Below are positions 6,100-13,199 of a stretch of DNA of 13,658 bases, one piece after another. Position numbers and translations under genes: made by a program. How positions within the stretch are numbered: position 1 is the stretch's first letter; each line of letters opens with the position of its first letter. The notes beneath the pieces were generated by a model. The model searched no databases, was not told where the DNA came from, and saw nothing but the letters and a program-made list of their open reading frames with translations. Origin of the DNA: Desulfovibrio sp. UBA2564 (GTDB lineage Bacteria > Desulfobacterota > Desulfovibrionia > Desulfovibrionales > Desulfovibrionaceae); assembly GCA_002340305.1 (NCBI GenBank), contig DDLU01000249.1:1-13658 (forward strand), given 5' to 3'.

Positions 6100-7056
6100 T
6101 TAGTATAAATGACAGGCAACTTTATGCCCGCTTACAGTCTCTTTTAGCTTTGGCTGAGTTTGCGAACAAATATCCATCGCTTTAGGACAGCGCGGGTGGA
6201 AAGGGCAGCCGGATGGCGGTGAAATAGGACTGGGCATGTCCCCGTCGATTATTACGTCTTCACCCTGCATATCCGGATCAGGGACGGGGACAGCGTCAAG
6301 CAGTATTTGGGTGTAGGGATGCAGTGGATTGCGGTATAGTTCTTCTGCTGAAGCAATTTCCATGAGCTGACCCAGATACATTACTGCGACATGGTCACTG
6401 ATATGACTGACCACAGAGAGGTCATGGGAGATGAAGACGTAGCTCATTCCGAACTCTTTTTGGATGGATTTAAGCAGGTTGAGGACCTGTGCCTGAACGG
6501 ACACATCGAGAGCAGAGACAGGTTCATCACAGATAATTAAATCAGGATTCATGGCAATAGCCCGTGCAATAGCAACGCGTTGGCGTTGTCCACCGGAAAA
6601 TTCGTGCGGATAACGTTTGTGGTGTTCCGGGCGTAAGCCGACTTGAACCAGTAGTTCTTCAACGCGTCGTTGAATCTCTGTCTTGCTGCCGGATTTGTGG
6701 ATGCGCATGGATTCGGAAATGATGCTGCCGATTCTCTGGCGCGGATTGAGCGAGGAATAGGGGTCCTGAAAGACCATTTGAAGCATAGTGCTACGCTCAG
6801 TTGCGGTCCATTCATTAAGCTTGTGGCCTTTGAAATTTATGCTGCCGTGATCAGCTTTCTCCAGCCCGGTGAGTAGCCGTGCAAGGGTTGATTTACCGCA
6901 ACCGGATTCACCCACAAGACCGAGGGTTTCGCCCTTTTTTATTTCGAGGCTAACGCCATTGACAGCTTTGACTGTTGTTTTGGATAGGGACAGCAATCCG
7001 CTGCTGACGGGGTAATGGCGTTTAAGGTTTTTTATCTCAAGTATATTCTCATTCAT
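6100..7056 (-). CDS. dppF: Dipeptide/oligopeptide ABC transporter ATP-binding protein, DppF/OppF type
   Basis: This is the second of the two ATPases that power a peptide or nickel-type importer at the inner membrane. Visible are Walker A GESGCGKST (49-57), the Q-loop in VFQDPYSSLNP (Q97), the signature FSGGQRQR (153-160), Walker B DLIICDEP (172-179) and the switch H211. The C-terminal oligo/dipeptide domain contains NPLHPYTQ and four cysteines (C284, C290, C297, C315) in the pattern GCPFHPRCP...C...C. That pattern is typical of this family and reported to hold an Fe-S cluster in some members. 'RHYPV' near the N-terminus and the stretch of about 20 residues before the 'VNGVSLEI' strand are typical of the F rather than the D subunit. 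It lies 14 bases after dppD, so the two are co-transcribed. The substrate (peptide, nickel or other) cannot be told from the ATPase. Confidence 0.93.
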   Translation of the reverse strand: MNENILEIKNLKRHYPVSSGLLSLSKTTVKAVNGVSLEIKKGETLGLVGESGCGKSTLARLLTGLEKADHGSINFKGHKLNEWTATERSTMLQMVFQDPYSSLNPRQRIGSIISESMRIHKSGSKTEIQRRVEELLVQVGLRPEHHKRYPHEFSGGQRQRVAIARAIAMNPDLIICDEPVSALDVSVQAQVLNLLKSIQKEFGMSYVFISHDLSVVSHISDHVAVMYLGQLMEIASAEELYRNPLHPYTQILLDAVPVPDPDMQGEDVIIDGDMPSPISPPSGCPFHPRCPKAMDICSQTQPKLKETVSGHKVACHLY

Positions 7057-7070
7057 AATGAATCCGATTT

Positions 7071-8033
7071 TTATCTATGCAGCCAGCAGCGTATCTGCCT
7101 GCCACCTCTATCTATAAGTTGTGGTTCCTGTTCGCGGCAAAGGTCAAAAGCGTGGCTACAGCGGGGATTAAAGCGGCAGCCTTTGGGAAGATTCAGCAGG
7201 GCGGGAACATTTCCGGGTATGGGATTAAGTTCCATGCGGCAACCCAAGCGTGGTACTGAGTTTAAAAGTCCCTGAGTATAAGGGTGCAGCGGTTCTTTGA
7301 AGATATCCGAGATTGGGGCTGATTCCACAATTTGTCCGGCATACATAACCGCTACCCGGGTGGCGACGCGTGCTACAACGCCGAGGTCATGGGTGATAAG
7401 CATAAGTGAGCCGTTCATTTTGTGCTTGAGATTATCCAGCAGGCGAAGAATCTGAGATTGGATGGTCACATCAAGTGCGGTGGTCGGTTCATCGGCAATC
7501 AGAATTTCTGGAGAGCAGACCAGTGCCATGGCGATCATAACCCTTTGACGCATGCCGCCGCTGAGTTCGTGGGGAAAGTTTTCCAGTCGCTTCTGGGGAT
7601 TAGGGATACCGACCAGCTTGAGCGCTTCCACTGCTGCTTCAGCTGCCTGCTGCTTGCCCATTCCTTTGTGCAGCCGCAAAGTTTCACCGATCTGGCCCCC
7701 GATTTTAAAGACCGGGTTGAGCGATGTCATGGGTTCCTGAAAGACCATGGATAAACTGTTGCCGCGTATTTTCTGCATTTCCTGTTCGGATAATTGCACG
7801 AGGTCCTGATCGCGGTAAATTACCTGTCCTGCGGTGATTCGGCCCGGAGGATCGGGGATTAACCCCATCACCGAGAGGGATAGTACTGTTTTACCGCAGC
7901 CGGATTCTCCGACAACAGCTAAAGTTTCTCCTTGCCCTAAGTCCAGACTGGCATTATCCACAGCCTTGATGATTCCGCCCGGAGTGGCGAAAGATGTGGT
8001 CAGATTCTTGATTTTTAACTTTGGTGCGGTCAT
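7071..8033 (-). CDS. dppD: Dipeptide/oligopeptide ABC transporter ATP-binding protein, DppD/OppD type
   Basis: This is the partner ATPase of the peptide importer, 320 residues, the normal length. It has Walker A GESGCGKT (42-49), the Q-loop VFQEPMTSLNP, the signature LSGGMRQR (157-164), Walker B EILIADEP (176-183) and the H-loop ITHDLGVVARV. The C-terminal domain carries EPLHPYTQGLLNSVP and four cysteines (C286, C292, C299, C316). The VMGLIP and MTSLNP motifs are typical of the D subunit. The binding protein and the two permeases that normally precede dppD are absent. The gene is the first of its unit and diverges from trmFO. No clear Shine-Dalgarno sequence precedes the ATG at 8033, which is unusual beside the other genes here, so initiation may be weak or leaderless-like. 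No good minus-strand promoter was found in the 99-base spacer. Confidence 0.93.
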   Translation of the reverse strand: MTAPKLKIKNLTTSFATPGGIIKAVDNASLDLGQGETLAVVGESGCGKTVLSLSVMGLIPDPPGRITAGQVIYRDQDLVQLSEQEMQKIRGNSLSMVFQEPMTSLNPVFKIGGQIGETLRLHKGMGKQQAAEAAVEALKLVGIPNPQKRLENFPHELSGGMRQRVMIAMALVCSPEILIADEPTTALDVTIQSQILRLLDNLKHKMNGSLMLITHDLGVVARVATRVAVMYAGQIVESAPISDIFKEPLHPYTQGLLNSVPRLGCRMELNPIPGNVPALLNLPKGCRFNPRCSHAFDLCREQEPQLIDRGGRQIRCWLHR

Positions 8034-8054
8034 AAATGATGGGTTATGTATAAA

Positions 8055-8083
8055 TTTACAGGATCGCGAAGCACATCTATAAT
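8055..8083 (+). promoter_or_regulatory. Near-consensus sigma70 promoter of trmFO
   Basis: TTTACA (8055-8060, five of six) and TATAAT (8078-8083, six of six) are separated by 17 bases, giving a predicted transcript start near 8090 and a leader of about 43 bases. Confidence 0.8.
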
Positions 8084-8132
8084 TTATTAATTGAGATAAC
8101 TGAAAAATTCAATCGACTTTGGAGTAATATAC

Positions 8133-9452
8133 GTGGATAAAATTGCTGTAATCGGTGGCGGACTGGCAGGTTGTGAATGCGCAATGCAGCTGGTAAAGGC
8201 TGAAGTTCCGGTAACTCTCTTTGAAATGAAGCCCGATAAATATTCCGAGGCGCATCATCTCCCCGGTCTGGCTGAGCTGGTTTGCTCTAACTCTTTGCGT
8301 TCCGGTGAGCTGAACACTGCTATCGGTGTGCTTAAGAAGGAAATGGAAGCCCTTGATTCCGTGCTCATGCGTGCAGCCATGCAGGCCCGTGTTCCCGCTG
8401 GCTCCGCGCTGGCGGTTGATCGTGAGGTTTTCTCCAAGCTGGTTACAGAAGAAATTGGGCAGAATGAATTCATCAATGTTGTGCGTAAGGAAATCACTTC
8501 TCTCGATGATCCCGAATTTGCTGACTTCTCTAAGGTCGTAGTCTGCGCGGGTCCCCTTGCGTCCGAAGGATTGACTGAAAGTCTGATCTCCAAGATCGGC
8601 GAGCAGCGTTTATATTTTTATGATGCCATCGCGCCCATTGTAAGCCGTGATTCCGTGAATATGGATGTGGCCTTCTATGGTTCCCGCTACAAGCCCGAAG
8701 ATGATGATTACCTGAACTGTCCGATGACTGAAGAGCAGTACAATAATTTCATCAAGGAATTGAAAGAGGGCGAGCGCGTTGTGCCTCGTGAATTTGAAAA
8801 GGAAATCCATTTCGAAGGCTGTCTGCCCATTGAAGAAATGGCAGATCGCGGTGAGAAAACTTTGTCCTTCGGACCGCTCAAGCCTGTAGGTCTGATTGAT
8901 CCGCGCACTGAAGAACAGGCCCACGCTGTTGTGCAGCTTCGTGCTGAGAACAAGGACAAGACTGCTTTCAATCTCGTAGGTTTCCAGACCAAACTCAAAT
9001 ACCCGGAACAGAAGCGTATTTTTCGCATGATTCCCGGTCTTGAAGATGTTGAATTTATGCGCATGGGTTCCATTCACCGTAATACTTACGTCAATGCTCC
9101 CGAAGTTCTGGACGATAAGCTTGCACTTAAAGCCGATTCACGTATCCATCTTGCGGGACAGATTACCGGTGTGGAAGGCTATCTCGAATCCGCCGCCTGC
9201 GGCCTCTGGGTAGGGCGTATGCTCGCTGAACAGGCGAAGGGTAACGAACTTCCCGCGCCACCGCCGGAAACTTCCATGGGGGCACTGCTCGGACATCTGC
9301 GTGAGGCCAAGAAAAATTTTCAGCCCTCCAACGTCCAGTTCGGACTTATGCCTGCTTTGAAAAAGCGCGCACCCAAACGTGTTCGTAAAGAACTTTATGG
9401 CAAAAGAGCTATGGAAATTTTCGAAGCGTGGTTTGAAGAGAATATTAAATAG
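8133..9452 (+). CDS. trmFO: Methylenetetrahydrofolate-tRNA-(uracil-54-C5)-methyltransferase
   Basis: TrmFO methylates U54 of the tRNA T-loop (making ribothymidine), using methylenetetrahydrofolate as carbon source and FAD as reductant. The 439-residue protein opens with the FAD-binding motif IGGGLAGCE (7-15). It continues with the family block HHLPGLAELVCSNSLRSGEL, in which C51 matches the B. subtilis Cys53 region, and later HFEGCLPIEEMADRG, in which C230 matches the second functional cysteine. GPLKPVGLIDPRT, MGSIHRNTYVNAP and AGQITGVEGYLESAA are also hallmark TrmFO segments. The start is GTG, with GGAG at 8121-8124 eight bases upstream. It is a housekeeping gene. It could read through into the MATE gene 104 bases on, although hairpins lie between them. 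Confidence 0.96.
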   Translation: MDKIAVIGGGLAGCECAMQLVKAEVPVTLFEMKPDKYSEAHHLPGLAELVCSNSLRSGELNTAIGVLKKEMEALDSVLMRAAMQARVPAGSALAVDREVFSKLVTEEIGQNEFINVVRKEITSLDDPEFADFSKVVVCAGPLASEGLTESLISKIGEQRLYFYDAIAPIVSRDSVNMDVAFYGSRYKPEDDDYLNCPMTEEQYNNFIKELKEGERVVPREFEKEIHFEGCLPIEEMADRGEKTLSFGPLKPVGLIDPRTEEQAHAVVQLRAENKDKTAFNLVGFQTKLKYPEQKRIFRMIPGLEDVEFMRMGSIHRNTYVNAPEVLDDKLALKADSRIHLAGQITGVEGYLESAACGLWVGRMLAEQAKGNELPAPPPETSMGALLGHLREAKKNFQPSNVQFGLMPALKKRAPKRVRKELYGKRAMEIFEAWFEENIK

Positions 9453-9499
9453 CAAAATATCCATCATACGATGCGAATCTTATTAAAAGTTTTGGGATT

Positions 9500-9549
9500 C
9501 TTAAACCTTTTTTAAAAAGGGTTTAAGCCCTCGGAGAGTCGCCGAAGGC
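9500..9549 (+). repeat. Tandem hairpin element between trmFO and the MATE gene
   Basis: The first inverted repeat pairs CTTAAACC (from 9500) with GGGTTTAAG (ending 9527), apart from one bulged G, around T and A tracts. The second pairs GCCCTCGG (9527-9534) with CCGAAGGC (9542-9549), with one C-A mismatch and a 7-base loop. The right arm of the second hairpin contains AAGG (9545-9548), the only good Shine-Dalgarno candidate for the MATE gene at 9557. From memory, similar paired hairpins occur between genes in this bacterial group, but no second copy lies in this window. The element may act as a weak terminator, as a repeated intergenic element, or as a translation control. Confidence 0.5.
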
Positions 9550-9556
9550 ATCTTTC

Positions 9557-10894
9557 ATGACAGAAAATAAACAACATCCGTTTGAAATTAAACCGAACCG
9601 GACATTGCTGACTTTGGCAATTCCGGTTCTTTTTTCCATGATCGCCGAGCCTTTGACCGGGTTGGTGGATACAGCCTTTGTTGCCAAGCTTGGATCGGAA
9701 GCTGCGGCTTCACTGGGAGTTGGGACCATCGTGTTTTCTTCGGTCTTCTGGGTTTTTGGATTTTTGGGTATCGGTACTCAGACTGAAGTGTCACACGCAA
9801 TAGGTGAAGACGATCTTGCTCGGGCTTCATCCTTTGGTTGGATGGCTGTGGGAATCTCTGCTGCTTTAGGGCTGGCTTTGTTGCTTTTTGTGTTTCCGTT
9901 TCTAGGTAATATTGTGGAGCTGATGGGTGGCGAAGGGAGTGTGCGTACTCTAGCGGTAGACTACATGCGATACCGTTTGCTGGGGGCACCGGCAGTGCTC
10001 GTTGTGCTGGCTTGCTTCGGTTCTCTGCGCGGCTATCAGGATATGCAGTCTCCACTGTGGATTGCACTGGGTATGAATGCCGTCAATGTTGTGTTGGATT
10101 GGTGTCTTGTTTTTGGTAAGGGACCGTTTCCTGTTATGGGGGTTGGCGGTGCAGCCTTAGCCAGTTCTATCAGTCAGTGGATTGGTGCGGCTTGGGCGGT
10201 ACTAGCCGTCTACAGGCATTACGGTTTTAATAGCGGGTTTCGCCTTGTGGATGTGCGCAGATTATTTGTCATTGGTGGCGATATGTTTGTGCGTAGTGGA
10301 AGTGTTTGTGTTTTTTTATTGCTATGCACTCGCTTCGCTACACAGGTTGGAGCTGAATCCGGGGCGGCGCATCAAGCCATTAGACAATTTTTTGTCTTCG
10401 TCACTCTTCTTTTGGATACATTTGCAGTTAGCGGTCAATCTCTGGTTGGATATTTTATCGGCCGTGCTGATCGAATTACTGCGCGTAAAGTTGCTGCATT
10501 GGTATGTAAGTGGAGTTTTGTTACCGGGATTTTGCTGACTATCGCAATGTATCTTGGGAAACAGCCTGTTTCATGGCTGTTAGTGCCTGACGAAGCCGCA
10601 GCTGTTTTTTCGCCTGCGTGGCTGGCTGTAACCTTTTTGCAACCCATTAATGCGCTTTCTTTCGCAACAGATGGGATTCACATGGGGACCGGGGATTACC
10701 GCTACTTGCGTAATGTTATGCTTATTGCAGTTCTGACAAGTACAATACTTCTTTTTGTGGTAGACTGGTTCAGCCCTGATCATATGTTGTTCTGGATCTG
10801 GGTAGTTGCCGGGGTCTGGACAACGGTACGGGCATTGCTGGGGATGATCCGTATCTGGCCCGGTATCGGTGATGGACCGCTGGCTATGTGTTAA
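9557..10894 (+). CDS. MATE-family multidrug/toxin efflux protein (DinF-like branch)
   Basis: A 445-residue integral inner-membrane protein made almost wholly of hydrophobic segments, consistent with the 12 helices of MATE exporters, which expel cationic compounds in exchange for Na+ or H+. The N-terminal block LAIPVLFSMIAEPLTGLVDTAF (18-41) places an acidic residue (D38) in the first helix, as in DinF-type members, where it takes part in cation coupling. The repeated half begins near residue 235. LGAPAVLVVLACFGSLRGYQDM and MNAVNVVLDWCLVFG are family-conserved regions. GC content and codon use resemble the neighbours. It may be transcribed from the trmFO promoter; its start codon lies eight bases after an AAGG that sits in a hairpin. 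It ends just before the cobalamin-operon promoter, and no functional link to that operon is evident. The substrate is unknown. Confidence 0.92.
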   Translation: MTENKQHPFEIKPNRTLLTLAIPVLFSMIAEPLTGLVDTAFVAKLGSEAAASLGVGTIVFSSVFWVFGFLGIGTQTEVSHAIGEDDLARASSFGWMAVGISAALGLALLLFVFPFLGNIVELMGGEGSVRTLAVDYMRYRLLGAPAVLVVLACFGSLRGYQDMQSPLWIALGMNAVNVVLDWCLVFGKGPFPVMGVGGAALASSISQWIGAAWAVLAVYRHYGFNSGFRLVDVRRLFVIGGDMFVRSGSVCVFLLLCTRFATQVGAESGAAHQAIRQFFVFVTLLLDTFAVSGQSLVGYFIGRADRITARKVAALVCKWSFVTGILLTIAMYLGKQPVSWLLVPDEAAAVFSPAWLAVTFLQPINALSFATDGIHMGTGDYRYLRNVMLIAVLTSTILLFVVDWFSPDHMLFWIWVVAGVWTTVRALLGMIRIWPGIGDGPLAMC

Positions 10895-10896
10895 TA

Positions 10897-10925
10897 TTGA
10901 CAGAAACCTCGAACAATCATATCAA
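10897..10925 (+). promoter_or_regulatory. Promoter of the cobalamin riboswitch / cbiK operon
   Basis: A perfect TTGACA (10897-10902) lies 17 bases before TATCAA (10920-10925, four of six). The predicted start near 10932 coincides with the 5' edge of the riboswitch, which strongly supports the call. The -35 box begins three bases after the MATE stop codon. Confidence 0.8.
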
Positions 10926-10930
10926 GCCTT

Positions 10931-11118
10931 TGCCTAAGGTGCTCTCACGAGCTTAATAGGGAATCCCGTTAAAGTCGGGAGCGGACCCGCCGCCGTGAGT
11001 CCTCAATGGTTCTACCCCTTGTGACCGGATACAATCCGGTTTAGCGCGTCACTGAATATTAATTCGGGAAGGCCGGGTAGAATGGGACAAGCCGGAAGAC
11101 CTGCCTGGGTGCAAATCA
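10931..11118 (+). promoter_or_regulatory. Cobalamin (AdoCbl-class) riboswitch
   Basis: The conserved core is present in order. AAGGTGCTC (10937-10945) comes first, followed by TAATAGGGAA (10954-10963) and a CCCG..CGGG hairpin (10965-10979). Next are AGCGGACCCGCCGCCGTGAG (10980-10999) and a B12-box-like AGCGCGTCACTG (11043-11054). The closing GCCGGAAGACCTGCC lies at 11091-11105. The spacing and length of about 185 bases fit Rfam RF00174. It sits between a strong promoter and cbiK. Family knowledge says cobalamin binding lowers expression of the downstream genes. It predicts that cbiK and the BtuC/BtuD-type transporter are made when cobalamin is scarce. Confidence 0.95.
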
Positions 11119-11138
11119 CGATCATTCTGTCGGATAAC

Positions 11139-11205
11139 GGGGCTTTTATCTGTCAGAAATTGCTACGCATATTCCGTATGCGTGGCTTCTCCATTTCTAA
11201 GCCCC
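11139..11205 (+). promoter_or_regulatory. Nested stem in the leader downstream of the riboswitch (likely expression platform)
   Basis: Three stems nest: GGGGCTT (11139-11145) with AAGCCCC (11199-11205); AGAAAT (11155-11160) with ATTTCT (11193-11198); and a 10-bp hairpin GCTACGCATA / TATGCGTGGC (11162-11186) with loop TTCCG. No long T-run follows, so this is not a standard terminator. TCTCC at 11188-11192 can pair with GGAGA at 11216-11220, which overlaps the cbiK Shine-Dalgarno. Formation of the nested stem and pairing to the ribosome site may be alternatives, pointing to translational control. Confidence 0.5.
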
Positions 11206-11225
11206 CCAAATTTGAGGAGACTGTT

Positions 11226-12128
11226 ATGCAGTGTCGTTTTGGGGACAAATCTAAGTTCATCCCCGCTATTCTTCTGGTTTGTTGTCTACTTATTCCTTCA
11301 CTGGCCATGGCCGGACACGGTGAAGCCAAGCCTGTTAAAAAAGGTATTCTGCTCGCAGCTTTCGGTTCCAGTATGCCGCAGGCTCAGGGTTCTTTTGATG
11401 CAATCGACAAAGCAGTCAAAAAAGCTTTTCCCGGTGTTCCAGTACGTTGGGCTTACTCTTCCGCAATCATCAGAGATATTCTGGCTAAAGAAGGCCGTAA
11501 CATCGATTCCCCGGTTATGGCTATGACCAAGATGATGGATGAAGGTTTTACCCACGTTGCAGTTCAGTCGTTGCATACTATTCCCGGTGAAGAATATTGT
11601 GGTATTGTTGAAACCGTAGAAGCTTTTGAAAGTATGCCCAAAGGTATGAGCAAAGTTACCGTAGGTAAACCTCTTCTTTTCTCCGATAAAGATATGCAGC
11701 GTACCGTTAAGGCTATCATTACCAATATCCCCAAGGAACGTAAGGCCAAAGACGCTGTTGTGCTCATGGGGCATGGTACCCATCACGCTGCAAACATCTA
11801 TTACCCCGCTTCCCAGGATTACTTTTCGAAAGTTGATCCCAAGATTTTTGTAGGTACTGTTGAAGGAACCCCTTCTCTTGATGATGTGAAAGTTCTGCTC
11901 AAGAAAAGCAAAGCCGGGAAAGTCTACCTCATGCCTTACATGTCTGTTGCCGGCGACCATGCCCGTAATGACATGGCCGGTGACGAAGATGATTCCTGGA
12001 AATCTGAACTGAGCAAAGACGGTTACAAGTGTGTGCCTGTTCTCAAAGGGACCGCTGAGTTTCCGCAGGTTGTGGAAATCTGGGTTGACCACCTCAAGGT
12101 AGCTTTTCAGCACCTCGGCGACCATTAA
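11226..12128 (+). CDS. cbiK: Periplasmic sirohydrochlorin cobaltochelatase CbiK (CbiKp type)
   Basis: CbiK inserts Co2+ (or Fe2+) into sirohydrochlorin. This copy has a signal peptide (hydrophobic core about residues 11-27, cleavage likely after AMA at 27-29), so it acts in the periplasm like CbiKp of Desulfovibrio vulgaris. Family blocks are ILLAAFGSSMPQA (41-53), VQSLHTIPGEEY (113-124), LMGHGTHHAANIYYP (180-194) and MSVAGDHARNDMAGDEDDSW (239-258). H183 and H245 are 62 residues apart, the spacing of the paired metal-site histidines in known CbiK enzymes. The ATG at 11226 is chosen because GAGGAG lies six bases before it and the signal peptide follows. An in-frame ATG at 11082 lies within the riboswitch and is not credible. 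Length is 300 residues. It is the first gene of an operon with a BtuC/FecD-type permease 18 bases downstream. Confidence 0.95.
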   Translation: MQCRFGDKSKFIPAILLVCCLLIPSLAMAGHGEAKPVKKGILLAAFGSSMPQAQGSFDAIDKAVKKAFPGVPVRWAYSSAIIRDILAKEGRNIDSPVMAMTKMMDEGFTHVAVQSLHTIPGEEYCGIVETVEAFESMPKGMSKVTVGKPLLFSDKDMQRTVKAIITNIPKERKAKDAVVLMGHGTHHAANIYYPASQDYFSKVDPKIFVGTVEGTPSLDDVKVLLKKSKAGKVYLMPYMSVAGDHARNDMAGDEDDSWKSELSKDGYKCVPVLKGTAEFPQVVEIWVDHLKVAFQHLGDH

Positions 12129-12146
12129 TTAAATCAGGCGGTAGAG

Positions 12147-13199
12147 ATGGAATTATCAGGCAATAAAAGGGCGCAGGCAGTACTTGTTCTGTCATTACTC
12201 GTGCCTGTTTCCATCTTTGCCGCCTGTCTCTTTGGTGCCTACACTACTGATGCTGCGCAGGTTTTTGCGGTTTTTAAATCAGCCTTTGGAATCGGCCTGC
12301 AGAAGGTTGATCAGGCCCTTTCGTTTATTGTTATTGATTTGCGTTTGAGTCGGGTCTGCCTATCCTTTTTGGTAGGCATGTCTCTGGCTGTGGCCGGGAC
12401 CGTTTATCAGGGAATCCTGCGCAACCCATTGGCTGATCCGTTTACCCTTGGAGTAAGCAGTGGGGCGGCTTTCGGAGCCAGTCTGGCGATCTTTTCCGGT
12501 TCGACAATGCTCGGGGCGGAGCTTTGGGCCAGATTCGGGAATTTGTTCCTGCCGCTGGCAGCTCTTGCCGGAGCTATGGCGGCACTTGGCGCGGTTCTCA
12601 TGCTCGGACGCATAGGCGGAAGGCTGCGCCGGGAGACCATGGTTCTTGCCGGGATTGTGGTGGCGACATTTCTTTCCGCGCTTATTTCCCTGCTCAAGTC
12701 TCTGGATGAAGAGTCGGTAACATCCATTGTTTTTTGGATTATGGGTAGTTTTCAAGGGCGTGGCTGGTCACATTTGCAGTTGTTTCTGCCGTATTTCATC
12801 GCCGGAATGATTCCGCTGGTCTACTATTCCCGTGAGCTTGATATTTTATCTCTCGGGGAGACTCAGGCCCGCCATCTGGGCATGGATGTTCCCAAGGTTC
12901 GCATGGCTCTGCTGATCGGTTCCGGCCTGTTGACCGGAGCTGCAGTTGCTGTTTCCGGGATCATCGGTTTCGTAGGGTTGATCGTTCCCCATCTGGTGCG
13001 CATGTTTCAGGGGGCGGAGCACAGACCGCTTTTGCTATCGTCCTCCCTGCTGGGGGGATTGTTGCTGGTCTGGTCGGATGTCATCGCCCGTTCATTACTT
13101 TCCGGTGGTGAGGAACTCCCGGTGGGTGTTGTGACAGCTCTTCTTGGCGGTCCGTTCTTTTGTCTTGTGCTGCGGTCAGGATTCAGGAGCGGATCATGA
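12147..13199 (+). CDS. btuC: FecCD/BtuC-type ABC transporter permease
   Basis: A 350-residue inner-membrane permease of the FecCD family, which imports cobalamin, haem or iron-siderophores. The protein is nearly all hydrophobic and fits the 10-helix BtuC fold. Conserved segments are RLSRV (66-70, usually RLPR), GTVYQGILRNPLADP (84-98), LGVSSGAAFGASLAI (101-115), and GFVGLIVPHLVR (274-285), the loop that contacts the ATPase. ELPVGVVTALLGGPFF (323-338) closes the protein. It starts 18 bases after cbiK with a GGCGG/TAGAG-type ribosome site. Its stop overlaps the next ATG (ATGA at 13196-13199), so translation of the two is probably coupled. The riboswitch argues for a corrinoid, cobalt chelate or related tetrapyrrole as cargo. 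The family alone cannot separate this from iron-siderophore uptake, so the symbol is provisional. Confidence 0.88.
   Translation: MELSGNKRAQAVLVLSLLVPVSIFAACLFGAYTTDAAQVFAVFKSAFGIGLQKVDQALSFIVIDLRLSRVCLSFLVGMSLAVAGTVYQGILRNPLADPFTLGVSSGAAFGASLAIFSGSTMLGAELWARFGNLFLPLAALAGAMAALGAVLMLGRIGGRLRRETMVLAGIVVATFLSALISLLKSLDEESVTSIVFWIMGSFQGRGWSHLQLFLPYFIAGMIPLVYYSRELDILSLGETQARHLGMDVPKVRMALLIGSGLLTGAAVAVSGIIGFVGLIVPHLVRMFQGAEHRPLLLSSSLLGGLLLVWSDVIARSLLSGGEELPVGVVTALLGGPFFCLVLRSGFRSGS

Noticed and set aside
9588..10067. A 159-codon minus-strand open frame opposite the MATE gene, and similar long shadow frames opposite trmFO and sdaA.
   Set aside because: Each lies wholly within a confidently identified gene and shows no family pattern, promoter or ribosome site.
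11082..11225. An in-frame ATG at 11082 that would extend CbiK by 48 residues.
   Set aside because: It lies in the conserved 3' part of the riboswitch, and the ATG at 11226 has a strong ribosome site followed at once by a signal peptide.
11298..12125. A 275-codon open frame on the minus strand opposite cbiK.
   Set aside because: It is antisense to a gene with unmistakable CbiK motifs, has no ribosome site, and its residues mirror the codon bias of the plus strand.
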